Source of the DNA: Punica granatum
Lineage: Eukaryota; Streptophyta; Magnoliopsida; Myrtales; Lythraceae
Reading direction: 5' to 3'
DNA: 64,000 nucleotides
Assembly (NCBI RefSeq): GCF_007655135.1
Contig: NC_045132.1
Location: 682,001 to 746,000 of the forward strand
Part shown: positions 1 through 10,873 of the stretch, piece after piece
Layout: each line of letters starts with the position of its first letter
How positions within the stretch are numbered: the stretch's first letter is position 1
The notes under the pieces: model-generated
The model's database searches: none
What the model was told of the DNA's origin: nothing
Seen by the model: the letters and a program-made list of their open reading frames with translations, nothing else
Translations under genes and position numbers: made by a program

Positions 1-127
1 GATGATAGGTGGAAAAGCAGGCACCTTTCTGATGTGGTGATACCTTTTAACCTTTTTCCATTCCCATCACGAGCCGAACCGTGACCATGGTTTTTTTCAG
101 TTTCTTAATCCTAACTAATGTTTGCAG

Positions 128-2867
128 GGTATGCTGACAGGCTTGCTCGGGAACCTGTCACTGCTATCTTACTTTGCCAAGAAGAGGGAGAAGGAGGCAA
201 TGCTGGTTCAGACACTGGGAGTCATATCCACGTTTGTCGTGATATGTCAGCTCGCAGCTGCTGAGGCCATGCCTCTTCCCCACTTCCTGGCAACTTCGGC
301 AGTGGTGGCCATCGGTCTCACCTTGAATTTCATGAACTATTTTGGCATTCTCAGTGCCCCTATTTGGCGCCGCTGGGAAGACTTCATCACCATTGGCGGA
401 CTTTCCGTTCTTCCTCAAGTGAATCTTCTATCTTTCCACGCTCCTCTCTTGTCCTCCTCTTCTTTCCATGCCCGTGCACACGCACAAACGGACACAAACG
501 CAAACACGCATTGATAATATAAATTGTTGATTAACCCACCCTACACCTACTGAATACAATACAGGTCATGTGGTCTACATTCGTGCCCTACCTTCCAAAT
601 AGTATTTTGCCCGGGATTGCAGCATTTGTCGTTGCTGTGGCAGCAGTTCTCATGGTAAGCTTCACTCCCCATCAGCTTGTCTTTTCAGATAATAATCAAC
701 CTTAGAATCAAAATGATAGAGAAGTTAATATGTGCAAGCTATACTATATGTGTATAAGCTTTTTCCTTTTTCATTTCTCCGTCCCCTACCTTTCAGGAAA
801 GACCTCACTAAATAACTCCAGTTTTTTCTACTCTTATTAGCATCAAATGAAGTTGTTCTAGTTATGTCGCACCTTATAAAAAAAATCCTTGTTATCTCTA
901 CCCGAGAACCATTGTGCATTTGAGGATCCAGTTTTGAGAAACTGCTTTTCCCCAGTTTGCCACAAATATCCTAATTGTTGTTTCCTGCTGGAGATCTGCC
1001 TTTGTAGTGCAGCCGAGAAACAAAACTGCTTCTTTCTCAAGGATGGTAAAGAAAAACTTGTTGATAGAGAAAGCAAGAAATAGCTCTTTAATTGGTCGAT
1101 GGTTGCTCTACTGTAAAAGCTAACATGGTGCAATTCCTGGCCCCTTGGTTGCATCCCTTAGTCAATTTCTTTGGCTGGTTTGGAACAATCAATCTTTTCA
1201 ATACACAGCTACTCCCATCTGTATATCGTTCAGTGAATGGTTTAGAATGCTGATTACCATGCTGCCCTTCTGTTAGATTCAATCAAGCTTGTCATCCCTC
1301 GGGCTTTTTTCTTCTCTTTCCTCTCTTTTGTATACGTTTTATAAATCCTTCTGCATTAGGATGTGCACCCTTTTGCTGGTTTTACTAATAAAATGTTAAT
1401 CTTTATCCATTAATTAATAAAAAGTGGCCAAAAAATATTTAATTAAAAAAAAAAAAGAAACTGTATTTGCTGTCCTGATATAAGTATGCTGCTTGGGCTA
1501 GAGGACGGATAGGTAAACAAAGATCCTGTTAGACTAAAGTCTGCTTCCTTGCATCAACTTATTTTGATACTTTTAACTAATTCTACCATAGTCTGGTGGG
1601 TGACCTATGCTAGTGTGAATCAGTTTCCTCAATACGGAACTATTGAACTGTTAGTGCACAATAAGATGAAGCTCTTGATTTTAATGCAAATCAGTAGGGT
1701 TTAGGCCAAGAACATCGCCCTTTTCTTTCACTAATCGTACTCCTTTTCTCTCCTTTGGTTTTTGATTCAATGAACTGGGCGCTAGTCAAGCTCAGTAGGA
1801 GATGCTATATGTTGGTGAACTTCATGCTGTGATGGGCTCTTTTATTCAGGAACGAATGGGAAAACTCTCAGAAAAAGGTGTCAGATTTGTGAGATCGATA
1901 TCTGGTTGGACAGCTACTCTTCTCTTCATGTGGATGCCAGTCTCCCAGATGGTGAACTGAAATTCTGTGGCTCTCTTGGAAATTTTGCAAATACCGTTGA
2001 TTAATTCTATCTGAGTTTTTATTAACAAAGGTTGGTGTAATTCGCAGTGGACTAATTTCCTGCATCCTGAGAACATTAAAGGCTTGTCTGCTTCCACAAT
2101 GTTGCTTGCTATGATTGGCAACGGGCTCATGATCCCACGTGCACTCTTCATCCGTGATTTCATGTGGTAAAACTCTGCTCTGTTTTCATGGGCCATTTTA
2201 TTAAGCCATTTGAATTTCATGGTCACTGTTTTGTCAGTACTTTCTCCAAACCACTATACATTCACTTTTTATAATCTCAAGTTCCTTTGGAGACTTGACA
2301 GAGGAAGAATTCCTCATACATAAACCTTTTGCCAACACTCTAGCAAGTGATCTTCGTTTGGACCATCGTGTGGGTTTGAATGGAGAAGTAAAATGCCGGG
2401 TTATGTTTTGCAGGTTCACTGGTTCTGCATGGGCTGCATTCTTGTATGGATATGCAAACATTCTATGCCTGTATTGGTAATCTATCTATCTATCTATCTA
2501 TCTATCTATAATGACTTTGTCACTCTTGGTTTCTTTGAGGTGGTTCTGTTCCACATATGTGAGTAGACTGACAGTTGACTGAAGAGTTTGTTCTTTTCTT
2601 CCCAGTTTCAACTGTATCAGCAGGGAATTCTTCTTAGCAGCAACAGGTGGCCTGCTTTCTTGGATAGGTGAGTACACATATATTATTAGTATACATGTTC
2701 CTTGAAATAAGTTAGGCTGCCACTCTTATATAAGCTCAACCATGGAGGACAATGTTTGCCTTATAGGGATGGCTTTCTGGAGAGACAGCGTAGCTTACGG
2801 ACACTTCTCTCCTCTGAGATCCTTAAAAGAACTTATTTTTGGACGACCTGGATTGGCTGATCGATAG
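128..2867 (+). CDS. MEX1: Maltose exporter MEX1, chloroplast envelope (3' part, 7 exons)
   Basis: Carries maltose from starch breakdown out of the chloroplast across the inner envelope. Exons read by eye: 128-418, 565-654, 1850-1951, 2048-2166, 2414-2476, 2606-2667, 2767-2867 (stop TAG 2865-2867). Phases agree at every join and give 275 residues; the transit peptide and N-terminal helices lie before the window. The product is a chain of hydrophobic spans, with recognisable blocks such as GNLSLLSYFAKKREKEAMLV, NFMNYFGILSAPIWRRWEDF and the tail FWRDSVAYGHFSPLRSLKEL, which match the plant maltose-excess family (about 415 residues in Arabidopsis, from memory). Intron 2 (655-1849) is the longest. 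I see no frameshift or internal stop. The family call is secure; transport activity is inferred from the family. Confidence 0.92.
2481..2509. repeat. (TCTA)n microsatellite in a MEX1 intron
   Basis: About seven uninterrupted TCTA units start four bases after the donor of the intron between the fifth and sixth visible MEX1 exons. Confidence 0.9.
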
Positions 2868-4477
2868 ACAGGAGAAGGAAAATGAAGGCTGACGAAAGCA
2901 TAGAAGCATCCTTGTCTCATAAAGGAAAATAGAGGTTGGAGGAAGCAGAGAAATAAATTGAGATGCGGAAAGGAATAAAAGATGGAAAGGGCTTCTTCAA
3001 GGGGACCTGGTTTCATTATCTCTGAGTCATACATATGTAGTGTTTCAGCTGATTGTATAATAGTGGAGTACATACTAAGTTAACGAAACAATATATTGCA
3101 GGCAGATAAGGTGAAGGCAGTTTGTTCTCTGTTTTGTGGCCCCAAAGGTTTTATTGTTGTTTGATCTGTCTGAAGTTTGCACTGGTCGACGGACACACCC
3201 GCACCATTTGCCAAGAATAGAAACTGTGCCACTTTTTGCTGCAAATTTATGGCAGGAACACAATGACCGTTGAGTTTGTGCTTCAGAAACAATGGCAAAG
3301 GTCCCTTGCATGATTGAGTTGAGGTAATCATCCTCCGTGCGAGATCATAAAAGCTCAACATGGACCGGTCTGTCTTCAAGGATCTCCGGCTAATGCCTTA
3401 TAAGAGAAGAACACAACAGTTCATCGGCAATCTCAAATGAGGTTTTGATAATTAATCTTGTTGAATATTGTCAACAATCAGCATGTTTTGTTCCACCAAA
3501 AACTGTCTGAACAACTTTCAAGATGATGGTATGTACTTCTGCGAGGCATGTTTGTTAATTTCTGGCCCTACAAATTTGAACTTAACAAACTCGATAAAAG
3601 TGGCTGTCTGTCATTCACTGCTTAATTTTGAGCCTATATGAACACATTCAAATGGTTCTCGGTTGTTCGTGTCCCTATTACAGAAACAGATAGTATAGTA
3701 TGGTATAGTCATGACTATCTCTATTAGCAGCATAAAAGAATCAACAGAAGTTGCAGAAACCTCTCGATAAAGGCAGATCAGATTTATAACATATATATCC
3801 AAAAATAAATCAAAACTGCAGGTCATGCAGCACAAACTGGCATTTGACATTTTCTTTTTGGGTTACGAGAGTTTAGTACAATGAAATAGAAAGCCTAATG
3901 ACTAATAAAGGGGTACGGGTAATACCAACAATTATCGAACCTCAAACTTCTTAGTTACCAGGCGATGGCTCACGCTACTGCGCAATACCCCACTTTGGAT
4001 GGCATATGACATTCAGTTGAGGTTCCATGATGGTCGACAGAAGTTACTTGGGCATGTTGTAGGTGTGATTTGCTCTTTCCTTCTCTTGCCATTCTCAAAT
4101 TTCAACATGTACCTCAAATACTTCACTTTGCCTTGGATCTGAACCCAGAATATTACTTACCCAGTCAATATATATGCCACCTGCAAGTCTACATAAGGAG
4201 GAGTCATGGCGTTTCAGTTTCTTCAAGTCAACAGTTGGTAATTAGTTTCTTCATCATGTATGTGGCAAATGTTTGAATTATTTTATCTCCTTATATTCAT
4301 CAATTCATCGAACGCGTTCCCAAAATATCATCCTCACAAAGAAAATCAAAATATTAACAGACTAACAATATATATATGTCATCTTTCGCTAGATAAAGTA
4401 ATATAGACCAAAATCTAGAATTCCTTTATTCACCAAAAAAAAAAAAGTAAGATAGACCAAGACAAGAGGTTAATTAG
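2868..4477. other. MEX1 3' UTR and intergenic spacer
   Basis: The first few hundred bases after the MEX1 stop are probably 3' UTR. The rest separates the convergent MEX1 and membrane-protein genes. Apart from a SINE copy near 3.9 kb I see no gene; open frames here are short and resemble nothing I recognise. Confidence 0.6.
3857..3991 (-). mobile_element. tRNA-derived SINE, copy 1
   Basis: Read on the minus strand it starts GGGGTATTGCGCAGTAGCG (pol III A-box-like, near 3970-3990) and continues to GAGGTTCGATAATTG (B-box-like). It then has a shared tail with CCCCTTTATTAG and TATTTCATTGTACTAA. Related copies lie near 5.9, 26.4, 26.8, 30.1 and 33.3 kb. The tRNA-like head plus a dispersed common tail is SINE architecture. 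I see no clean target duplication. Confidence 0.6.
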
Positions 4478-5476
4478 TCAAACGTGAATCTGCTCTAGCT
4501 GGACACTCTGAGCCCTTAGAGGAACGTAATCTCCACGGTAGACCTCCAGGTGGTCCGCCAGGGATGCCTTGTCGATGTTCTCATGGTGGAACGACTTGCA
4601 CACGAAGTAGAGCACAGTCTGCACAACAAGCCCGAGTAGCACGACCCCGAGGAGGAGCACCACGCAGACGAGCCCGATCAAGATCCTGTTCACAAGCCCT
4701 GGCACTAGGTCGATAACCACGAGGAACTCGAACACCGCCTGCACCACCATGAAGAGCACGACGAGGCCGGCGAAGCAGCCAACAGAGATTCCCATCTTGC
4801 CCTTTATCAGGGCCTTGCTCTTCACCACTGATTTTCTTCCATAGACGTCCTCTAGTACGGAGACCACGCTTGCCAACTGCCATATCATCGCCATGTAGAC
4901 GAATCCAACGACGTACAATATGAAGAGACCGATGACAACAGCAATCCCGTATGAGTAGACTCCGATGAAGATGATACATACTAGAAGGAGCCCACCGAAG
5001 AAAACATTGTAGACGAAGAAAACTGCGAAGATCCATAAGAACGTGATCACGAGTCTCTTCCAAACCCTCGGCACCACGGATAAGACATTCCTAAAGGTGA
5101 CATGTTTGCCAGTGTAGATGCAGGCGATGGTGTAGACCACCGCGGAGGTCGAGAGGAGGGAGAGGACGAGGACGAAGGTGAAGTAGACGGCTTTGAAGAG
5201 GCCAAGGAAGAGCCAAGTGGAGTTGATCGAGCGGGAGAGTTTGGAGTATTCTTCAGAATCCTTGTAGGTGTCGATGCGGGTGAACGAATCACGGAGGATG
5301 CGGTAGGAGAGGGTCTGAGAGACCCATGAGTGGGCTAGGAAGATGAAAGAGAGGGGAAGGATCAGGAAAAGTGAGATTTGGGCGAAGAGCTTCTTCCATG
5401 AGGAGATGATCTTGAAGGACTCCTTGTATATCCCGGCGAACCCGAGAAACTGCATCTCGTCTTGCTCTCTGTCCAT
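4478..5476 (-). CDS. Plant multi-span membrane protein (At1g31130/At4g19950-like), tandem copy A
   Basis: Intronless gene of 332 residues from MDREQDEMQFLGFAGIYKES. It has about six long hydrophobic segments, including runs near LILPLSFIFLAH, VYFTFVLVLSLLSTSAVVY and LLLVCIIFIGVYSYG. It ends in a short hydrophilic tail after an FVCKSFHHENID motif. It belongs to a plant family annotated in Arabidopsis as polyadenylate-binding-protein-1-B-binding; its biochemical role is unknown. Start choice: an in-frame ATG lies 63 bases upstream (5539), but a TATA-like tract sits at 5545-5553. A normal transcription start would therefore fall downstream of 5539, and copy B has no matching ATG, so MDRE (5476) is preferred. 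The closest relative is copy B at 24.0-25.0 kb on the same strand. Confidence 0.82.
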   Translation of the reverse strand: MDREQDEMQFLGFAGIYKESFKIISSWKKLFAQISLFLILPLSFIFLAHSWVSQTLSYRILRDSFTRIDTYKDSEEYSKLSRSINSTWLFLGLFKAVYFTFVLVLSLLSTSAVVYTIACIYTGKHVTFRNVLSVVPRVWKRLVITFLWIFAVFFVYNVFFGGLLLVCIIFIGVYSYGIAVVIGLFILYVVGFVYMAMIWQLASVVSVLEDVYGRKSVVKSKALIKGKMGISVGCFAGLVVLFMVVQAVFEFLVVIDLVPGLVNRILIGLVCVVLLLGVVLLGLVVQTVLYFVCKSFHHENIDKASLADHLEVYRGDYVPLRAQSVQLEQIHV

Positions 5477-5544
5477 TGCTGCTGCTTCTTCTTCTTCCTC
5501 TTCTTCCTCCTCAGAGTGCCATTGCCCTGTTTTCAACATGGTTA

Positions 5545-5553
5545 CATATATAC
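5545..5553 (-). promoter_or_regulatory. TATA-like box of membrane-protein gene copy A
   Basis: GTATATATG on the minus strand, about 70 bases before the MDRE ATG. Copy B has a TATATATA tract at the equivalent place, so the element survived the duplication. Confidence 0.5.
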
Positions 5554-5863
5554 AGAGAAAGAGCAAGTGGACTTACTCGAAGTTGAAGCCATATGGAATT
5601 GCCCTTGTTCTTCGAGAAAACTACGTTCTAACCGATTGATAATATATACAGCACTCAAATCAATCTACCGAAAAAGAAAATATAGTCAAACCCAGTTTGC
5701 TATTTTTTATTCGGTTACAGGAAGGCATATGAAATCATATGACACGGAAAATCCCACCTAAGACGAAGAGAGAAAGAGGATGAGGAATTGGAGGTAGTTG
5801 ACATTTTTAATGTAATGACTATTATTCGTCAAATTAAAAAAAAATTAAAAACTATATTTTCCA

Positions 5864-5937
5864 CTAGGTATCGAACTTGCGACTTCTAAATCCAGAGGCG
5901 ATAGTGAACACCACTACGCTATACCCTTTTATAATTA
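5864..5937 (-). mobile_element. SINE 5' head fragment, copy 2
   Basis: Minus strand reads GGGTATAGCGTAGTGGTG, then AAGTTCGATACC: a good A box and B box about 35 bases apart. It shares the tRNA-like head with the 3.9-kb copy but lacks the common 3' tail, so it is a truncated SINE rather than a tRNA gene; it forms no acceptor stem. Confidence 0.55.
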
Positions 5938-7174
5938 CAAAAAAAACTTTATTTTTGGAAAGGCTACAAAGTACAGAAACTCTCAGCATGTTGGTGGGAA
6001 CCGATTTGTTTCGGGAGGCTTGACCTGGTCACGAAGTGTTTCATGTGAGTTTTAAATCCCTGCGCTGCAAGTAAATTCATCCGTTAAGAGCTTAATTTGC
6101 CGTTAAATTATGTTCTCATGATTACAAAATATACTTTTAATTTCATGAAAAAATAAACGCGAAATTTGAAGACCAAAATTTATGGTCATTTTTTTCCATA
6201 AAAGATATTTTGGTTTTTATTTTTGTGGAAACTGATGAAAAATATAAGGATCAGAAGAGTACCCATAAGAGCAAGTAAAAGAACTTAATTAGGTTACATA
6301 ATAAAAAAATTTAATTAAATGAGAATTTAAAAATTAGTTATAAATTAGTCTACCAAAAAAGATAATTATAAACCAATTATAAGAAAAAGCTAGTAGACTT
6401 CGACCCTGCTGCTTCATCGAAGAGCATGGAAAAAGGAAAGATGGGGTCTAATGTACTTAATTACTAGCAAAGCACGGGCGTCTGCATATTCTAATTTTCG
6501 GTTAATCCTTTGTAGATTAAATTTATCAAAATTAATTTATTAAATTTTATAAATACAGTTTAAATGTATTCAGAGAAAAGGCAATTGTAAAATACAGAAG
6601 TTCAAAATGAGATGACATGAAATTATATACTCATGAAAAGATAATTTAGGTCTTACCATTATTTGGATAGAGATTGAAAAATTACATTATTAAATCACCT
6701 TATCTTATATTAATAAATTAATTTTATTTTAAATTTAATAACTTCGTTAATCTTTTATCGGACAACATCTTTAGGATTATTTTTTGAAGAAAAATAATTT
6801 TATTCTACATTTAATAATTTCATTGTCCTTGACAAATTTATGGGACTAACATCTTTGGAATTTTGATTTTCAATATTTATTGGATATATATATATATATA
6901 TATATATTCTCTTGCTTTCTACACAACAAAATTCTTTTTAAATGTATCCAACAACTATTGAAAATCAAAATTTCTAAAAATATTAGTTCCATGAATTTGC
7001 CAAGATTATTAAATGTAAAATAAAATAAACTCTTTAAAATTAGAATCCCTAAAGTAGACAACCTAAATTCAATATCGCAGGGAACATGAAGACACAATTA
7101 ACCATGAATTAAGAATTTACTCAAAACACCTGCGTGGAAATTCCTCATCACATGAATGAGAAGTTCCTCTCAAT

Positions 7175-7205
<31 letters not shown>

Positions 7206-8698
7206 GTAGAATCCCTGCCTGCATAGGTGCTCTTGTAGGAAGTATAAGTCCGATTTATCCAAAGTGGTCATTCCTATACCATGCTACCTCAATTGAAAGC
7301 CTTTAATAGCTGAAAGCCTGAAAATTCTCCCCTTCAATATTTCTTTCTCCACCGTAATCCAAAATATTGGAAAATTTTCTCTAGCGTAAACGGAATTAGT
7401 GAAATATATTAGAAAAGCCAATGGAAATTCTTTTTTGTTCAAAGGGCTTGTCGGGATGTGGCCGAAAAGAAGGAGAAAAAAAAGTGGACATTTATTAATA
7501 GGTTGACTTATGTACAAGGGATTTGAATAATCGATCAAGCACTGGCTGCGAAAGTTTCACAGAAACTTATATGGTAAACTCTCATCGCACAATCGGAGAT
7601 TTCTCATTGCACCATCAGAAGAGTCTATCTAATAATCTAGACTAGACTAGATATAGATTGACTAAAAAATCACTTAATAAGTAATTACAATTGAAAAAAA
7701 TCACTAAAGTAATAAAAATTGATTTAATTGGCCAAAAGTGTGTATATATATATACTTTTAATGACCTCAAATCCTGGAAAAACATATCCTCATTCTAATT
7801 CTTCCTCTACTTTTTTCTTTCTTATACGTTTCTTTTCTTAATTATTTTCTGCAAATTCCTTTTAATTTTTTTGTCAGTAGACAATTCTTAATTAACTTTA
7901 TCAGACGCCAATACGCCATCTTTTGTCGCTAATGGTACATCTCTCTTTCATTTGCCGTTTGTGGCTCCCCGCTTTATATATCTCCATTACTTCTCTCTAT
8001 TTAAAGAGTTGAATTCACTTATAAAAAAAAAAAAAAAAGAGTTGAACGTAATAGTCATAGTTGCGATAAAATGATCCTGTCGAGATCAACATATCAACCA
8101 GTTCTATTTACTTCCGAAAAAAGAAAAAAAAATCAACCAGTTCTACTCGCCTCTACCTAATTCAAAATCAACATAGTCGTGTGGATTCTACCGGGCGCAT
8201 TAAAAATTATTTCATCTAATTATGTCCAGCACACTTGCCTTTTATGTGCAGGCACTTGACTTGATGAGCTGCCTTCTCACTTTGTGTCAGACGCGCTAGG
8301 CCCGTACTACCCCACGCCAACACTAGTCGCCGGCCTCCAACACTATGCGTTGTGGCAGAGGGTCGATTATATGTAGGACTGAATGACATTTGGCTATGAA
8401 TAGCAAGAAAAAGGTGTCTTAGACAATAGGTGTGGCTTGAGAATTTAGCCACTCAAATCCTTGCGACTATTTGTGAACCTTTCGGAATGATATAGAATGT
8501 GACGAATCGAGCAGTTAATGGACTGTGGTGAAAGCCAGTCGAGATCATAGCCAAGAAGGGGCCATCAAAGGCGATCATGGCCTAGGTGGCCAATGAAGTC
8601 GTGGCTTAGAGTAGACGATCAAGGTCGTGGCTTGGTATAACCGATGAATCCACGATCAAGAACGGCTAATCTTGGTGCAAGCAAAGTGGCTTGCTGAT

Positions 8699-8864
8699 TA
8701 AAGGATTTCAGAGTGTTTGGGAGAAAATCAACCTACTGCTCATAGGTTGTATCCTTGTATTAATATTGTAATGTGTACAAAAATCATGGATACAAGTATA
8801 GAAAATGTATCAAATTGATTATACACAGTTAATGATTTTTATCTATGGCTAACTTTCTCTATTA
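8699..8864 (-). repeat. Copia 3' LTR
   Basis: 166 bp, preceded on the minus strand by a purine-rich GCAGGGGAG tract that fits the second-strand primer. About 89% identical to the LTR at 22164-22329. Confidence 0.85.
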
Positions 8865-9620
8865 CTCCCCTGCAAGCGCAACGGGGAAGGAGCAACATTG
8901 AGCTCAGATTAAAGTGCTAAGAAGCGAGAACTAGTAAATCCTTTGGTGGGACCATCAGCAAGTTGATCATCTTTGCTGATAAAGCGGATGAGCAACTTCT
9001 TGTGAGAGACTCTCTTGCGAACAAAATGATAGTGAATCTCAATATGCTTGGTTCCTAACATGAAAAACAAGGTTTGTTGTGAGATAAATAGCTGAGATAT
9101 TATCGCACCATAGAATTGGTGGATGGGATAATCGAACTCCCAACTCCAAAAGCAAGGTTTGAATCCAGATTATCATTGCAATGACATTGGCCAGACTCTT
9201 ATAATCTAACTCAATGCAAGAGCGAGCTACAATCCGTTGTTTCTTGGAACTCGAAGAAATCGGATTGGAACCAAGAAAAATAGCAAAACCACTGACAGAA
9301 CGACGATCATCAAGATTGCCAGGTCAATCTGCATCAAAGAAGCCATGTAGGGAAGATATGGCACTCGGTTTGAAATGAAGTCCATGAGTAATAGTGCCCT
9401 TGAGATACCAAAGAATGCGCTTTATCGCTGACTAGTGAGTTGTGGTTGGTTTATGCATGAACTGACATACTTGGTCAACAACAAACATGAGATGTCTGGT
9501 CTCGTGAGAGTCAAGTATTAAAGACTCCTAACACTCCGATAGAGGGAAGGATCCTCAAAGGGATCACCATCATGAAGAGAAAGGCAAGCACCTGTTGTAA
9601 CTGGTGAGCTAATGGGCTTG
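8865..9620 (-). pseudogene. Copia RNase H fragment
   Basis: The minus strand encodes broken pieces of the copia RNase H end. A WCDN...SAI block and a [19 protein letters not shown] block are followed by [10 protein letters not shown], the usual C-terminus next to the 3' LTR. Several stops and frame changes make it non-functional. Its upstream partner (reverse transcriptase) lies on the other side of the Athila-like insertion, beyond 19260. Confidence 0.78.
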
Positions 9621-9625
9621 TAATC

Positions 9626-10873
9626 TGGCAAGGCCTGTCGAAGCCCCCAAAATAAAATCGGTTTCCCCAAAACTTGTAGTAAGAAAAGGGTGAGAGCCGA
9701 GTCGAAATCCCAAAGGAGGCTAAAAGATTCTCTAAACCAATGAGCTAGCAAAGTAACGATAGGGGAATTTTGATAATCAAGAAACTAAATTGCAGCAAAA
9801 ACAATTTAAAAGTGCAAGGGAGAGTAAGTAATCAATAATCGAGAGACGTATGACTTGAGTTCGAAAACCACCTAGCGTTTGGTTGATCATAGAAGCATCA
9901 GAATGTAAATTTCAGCAGCTAAGATTCGATTCCCGCGACCGCAAGGAATCAACTAGCATCTAAATTCTAACTAGTCAAAACACCGTCTAACTAGTAAGTT
10001 CATCAACTAGTTAACAAGGTATCAACCGATTCCCTAATTAACTAAGCGACAGCTTTAAGCGCAAGGATGCCTTAACCTGAGCGATTAATTGATTCATCAA
10101 TTAATTGACTCGTCCTATCATTCTCTAACCAATTAGGGCAGCAACTACCGTTTGTTCCTAATTAGTCTTGCTTCGAATCGATTTCTACAAACACCGTAGT
10201 AGTCGTCGATAAGCTAATTTACAAATATCCTATTCACAACCATGACAGAATACTTGTAACGATGACATCCAATAATAAATAAGTGCTGAAATCGAAATAT
10301 TAAAACCTGCTCCTCACAACCAAACCGTGAGGTTTCCGTTCTCAAGTCAAACGAAACAAATTAGCCACGCATGGCTATGCAGGGATCCATGAAAACTGAT
10401 GATCGTTGGAGGAACACTCCGCAGCCGCCAGCCTCCTCTCCCAGTTTCTCTCCACAGAAAACTAAACTTCCAGCAAAAAAAAAAACCCTAAACCTAAATG
10501 ATCCATAGGTTTTTATATCTCCCTCAAAAATAGGAAACAAATAATGAACATATCTTAAAGATTTCCTAAAAAACTCCCATTGTAACTGAAAGGGAATTCT
10601 AAGATTTGCAAATAAATCGAGAATTGATTCTAAACTCCCTCTCGGATCGGTTGTGCACGTGGTGCACCACTAACCAGAAGTCCTTGTATCCTTGCAAGTT
10701 CCATCTAGATACTTCAATGGTCTCCAATTCATCCCGAACATGCATCAAATTGCCTTCAATTCTTTTCTTGGACAATTTTCCTATAAATCGTCATCCAAGC
10801 ATCAGATACCATGAAAACAACATAAAACCGAGTCTAAATTTTACCCATTTCATGGACAAATCCTCTCTTATCA
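9626..10873 (-). repeat. Athila-like 3' LTR
   Basis: 1248 bp, TGGCAAGG...TTATCA on the plus strand; same length as its partner and identical except one base seen. Flanked outside by TAATC and inside by a CCCCCACACTTAA tract (polypurine on the minus strand). Confidence 0.95.

Larger units (their letters stand above)
5477..8693. other. AT-rich intergenic region upstream of copy A
   Basis: No gene recognised. The first part is related to DNA upstream of copy B: blocks near 5700-5835 and 6190-6230 match 25370-25530 and 25805-25850. A later block (about 7915-8170) resembles 25925-26090 and 26690-26960. (TA)n tracts lie near 6885-6906 and 7169-7194. From about 8220 the base composition rises in GC, with imperfect short repeats around 8530-8680 (variants of GATCAAGGTCGTGGCTT). 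Confidence 0.6.

Noticed and set aside
4581..5063. 160-codon frame inside membrane-protein copy A
   Set aside because: Same-strand shadow frame caused by codon bias; composition is Arg/Cys-rich and non-conserved in copy B.
5864..5937. tRNA gene
   Set aside because: Has A and B boxes but no acceptor or anticodon stem that closes; shared head with dispersed copies points to a SINE.
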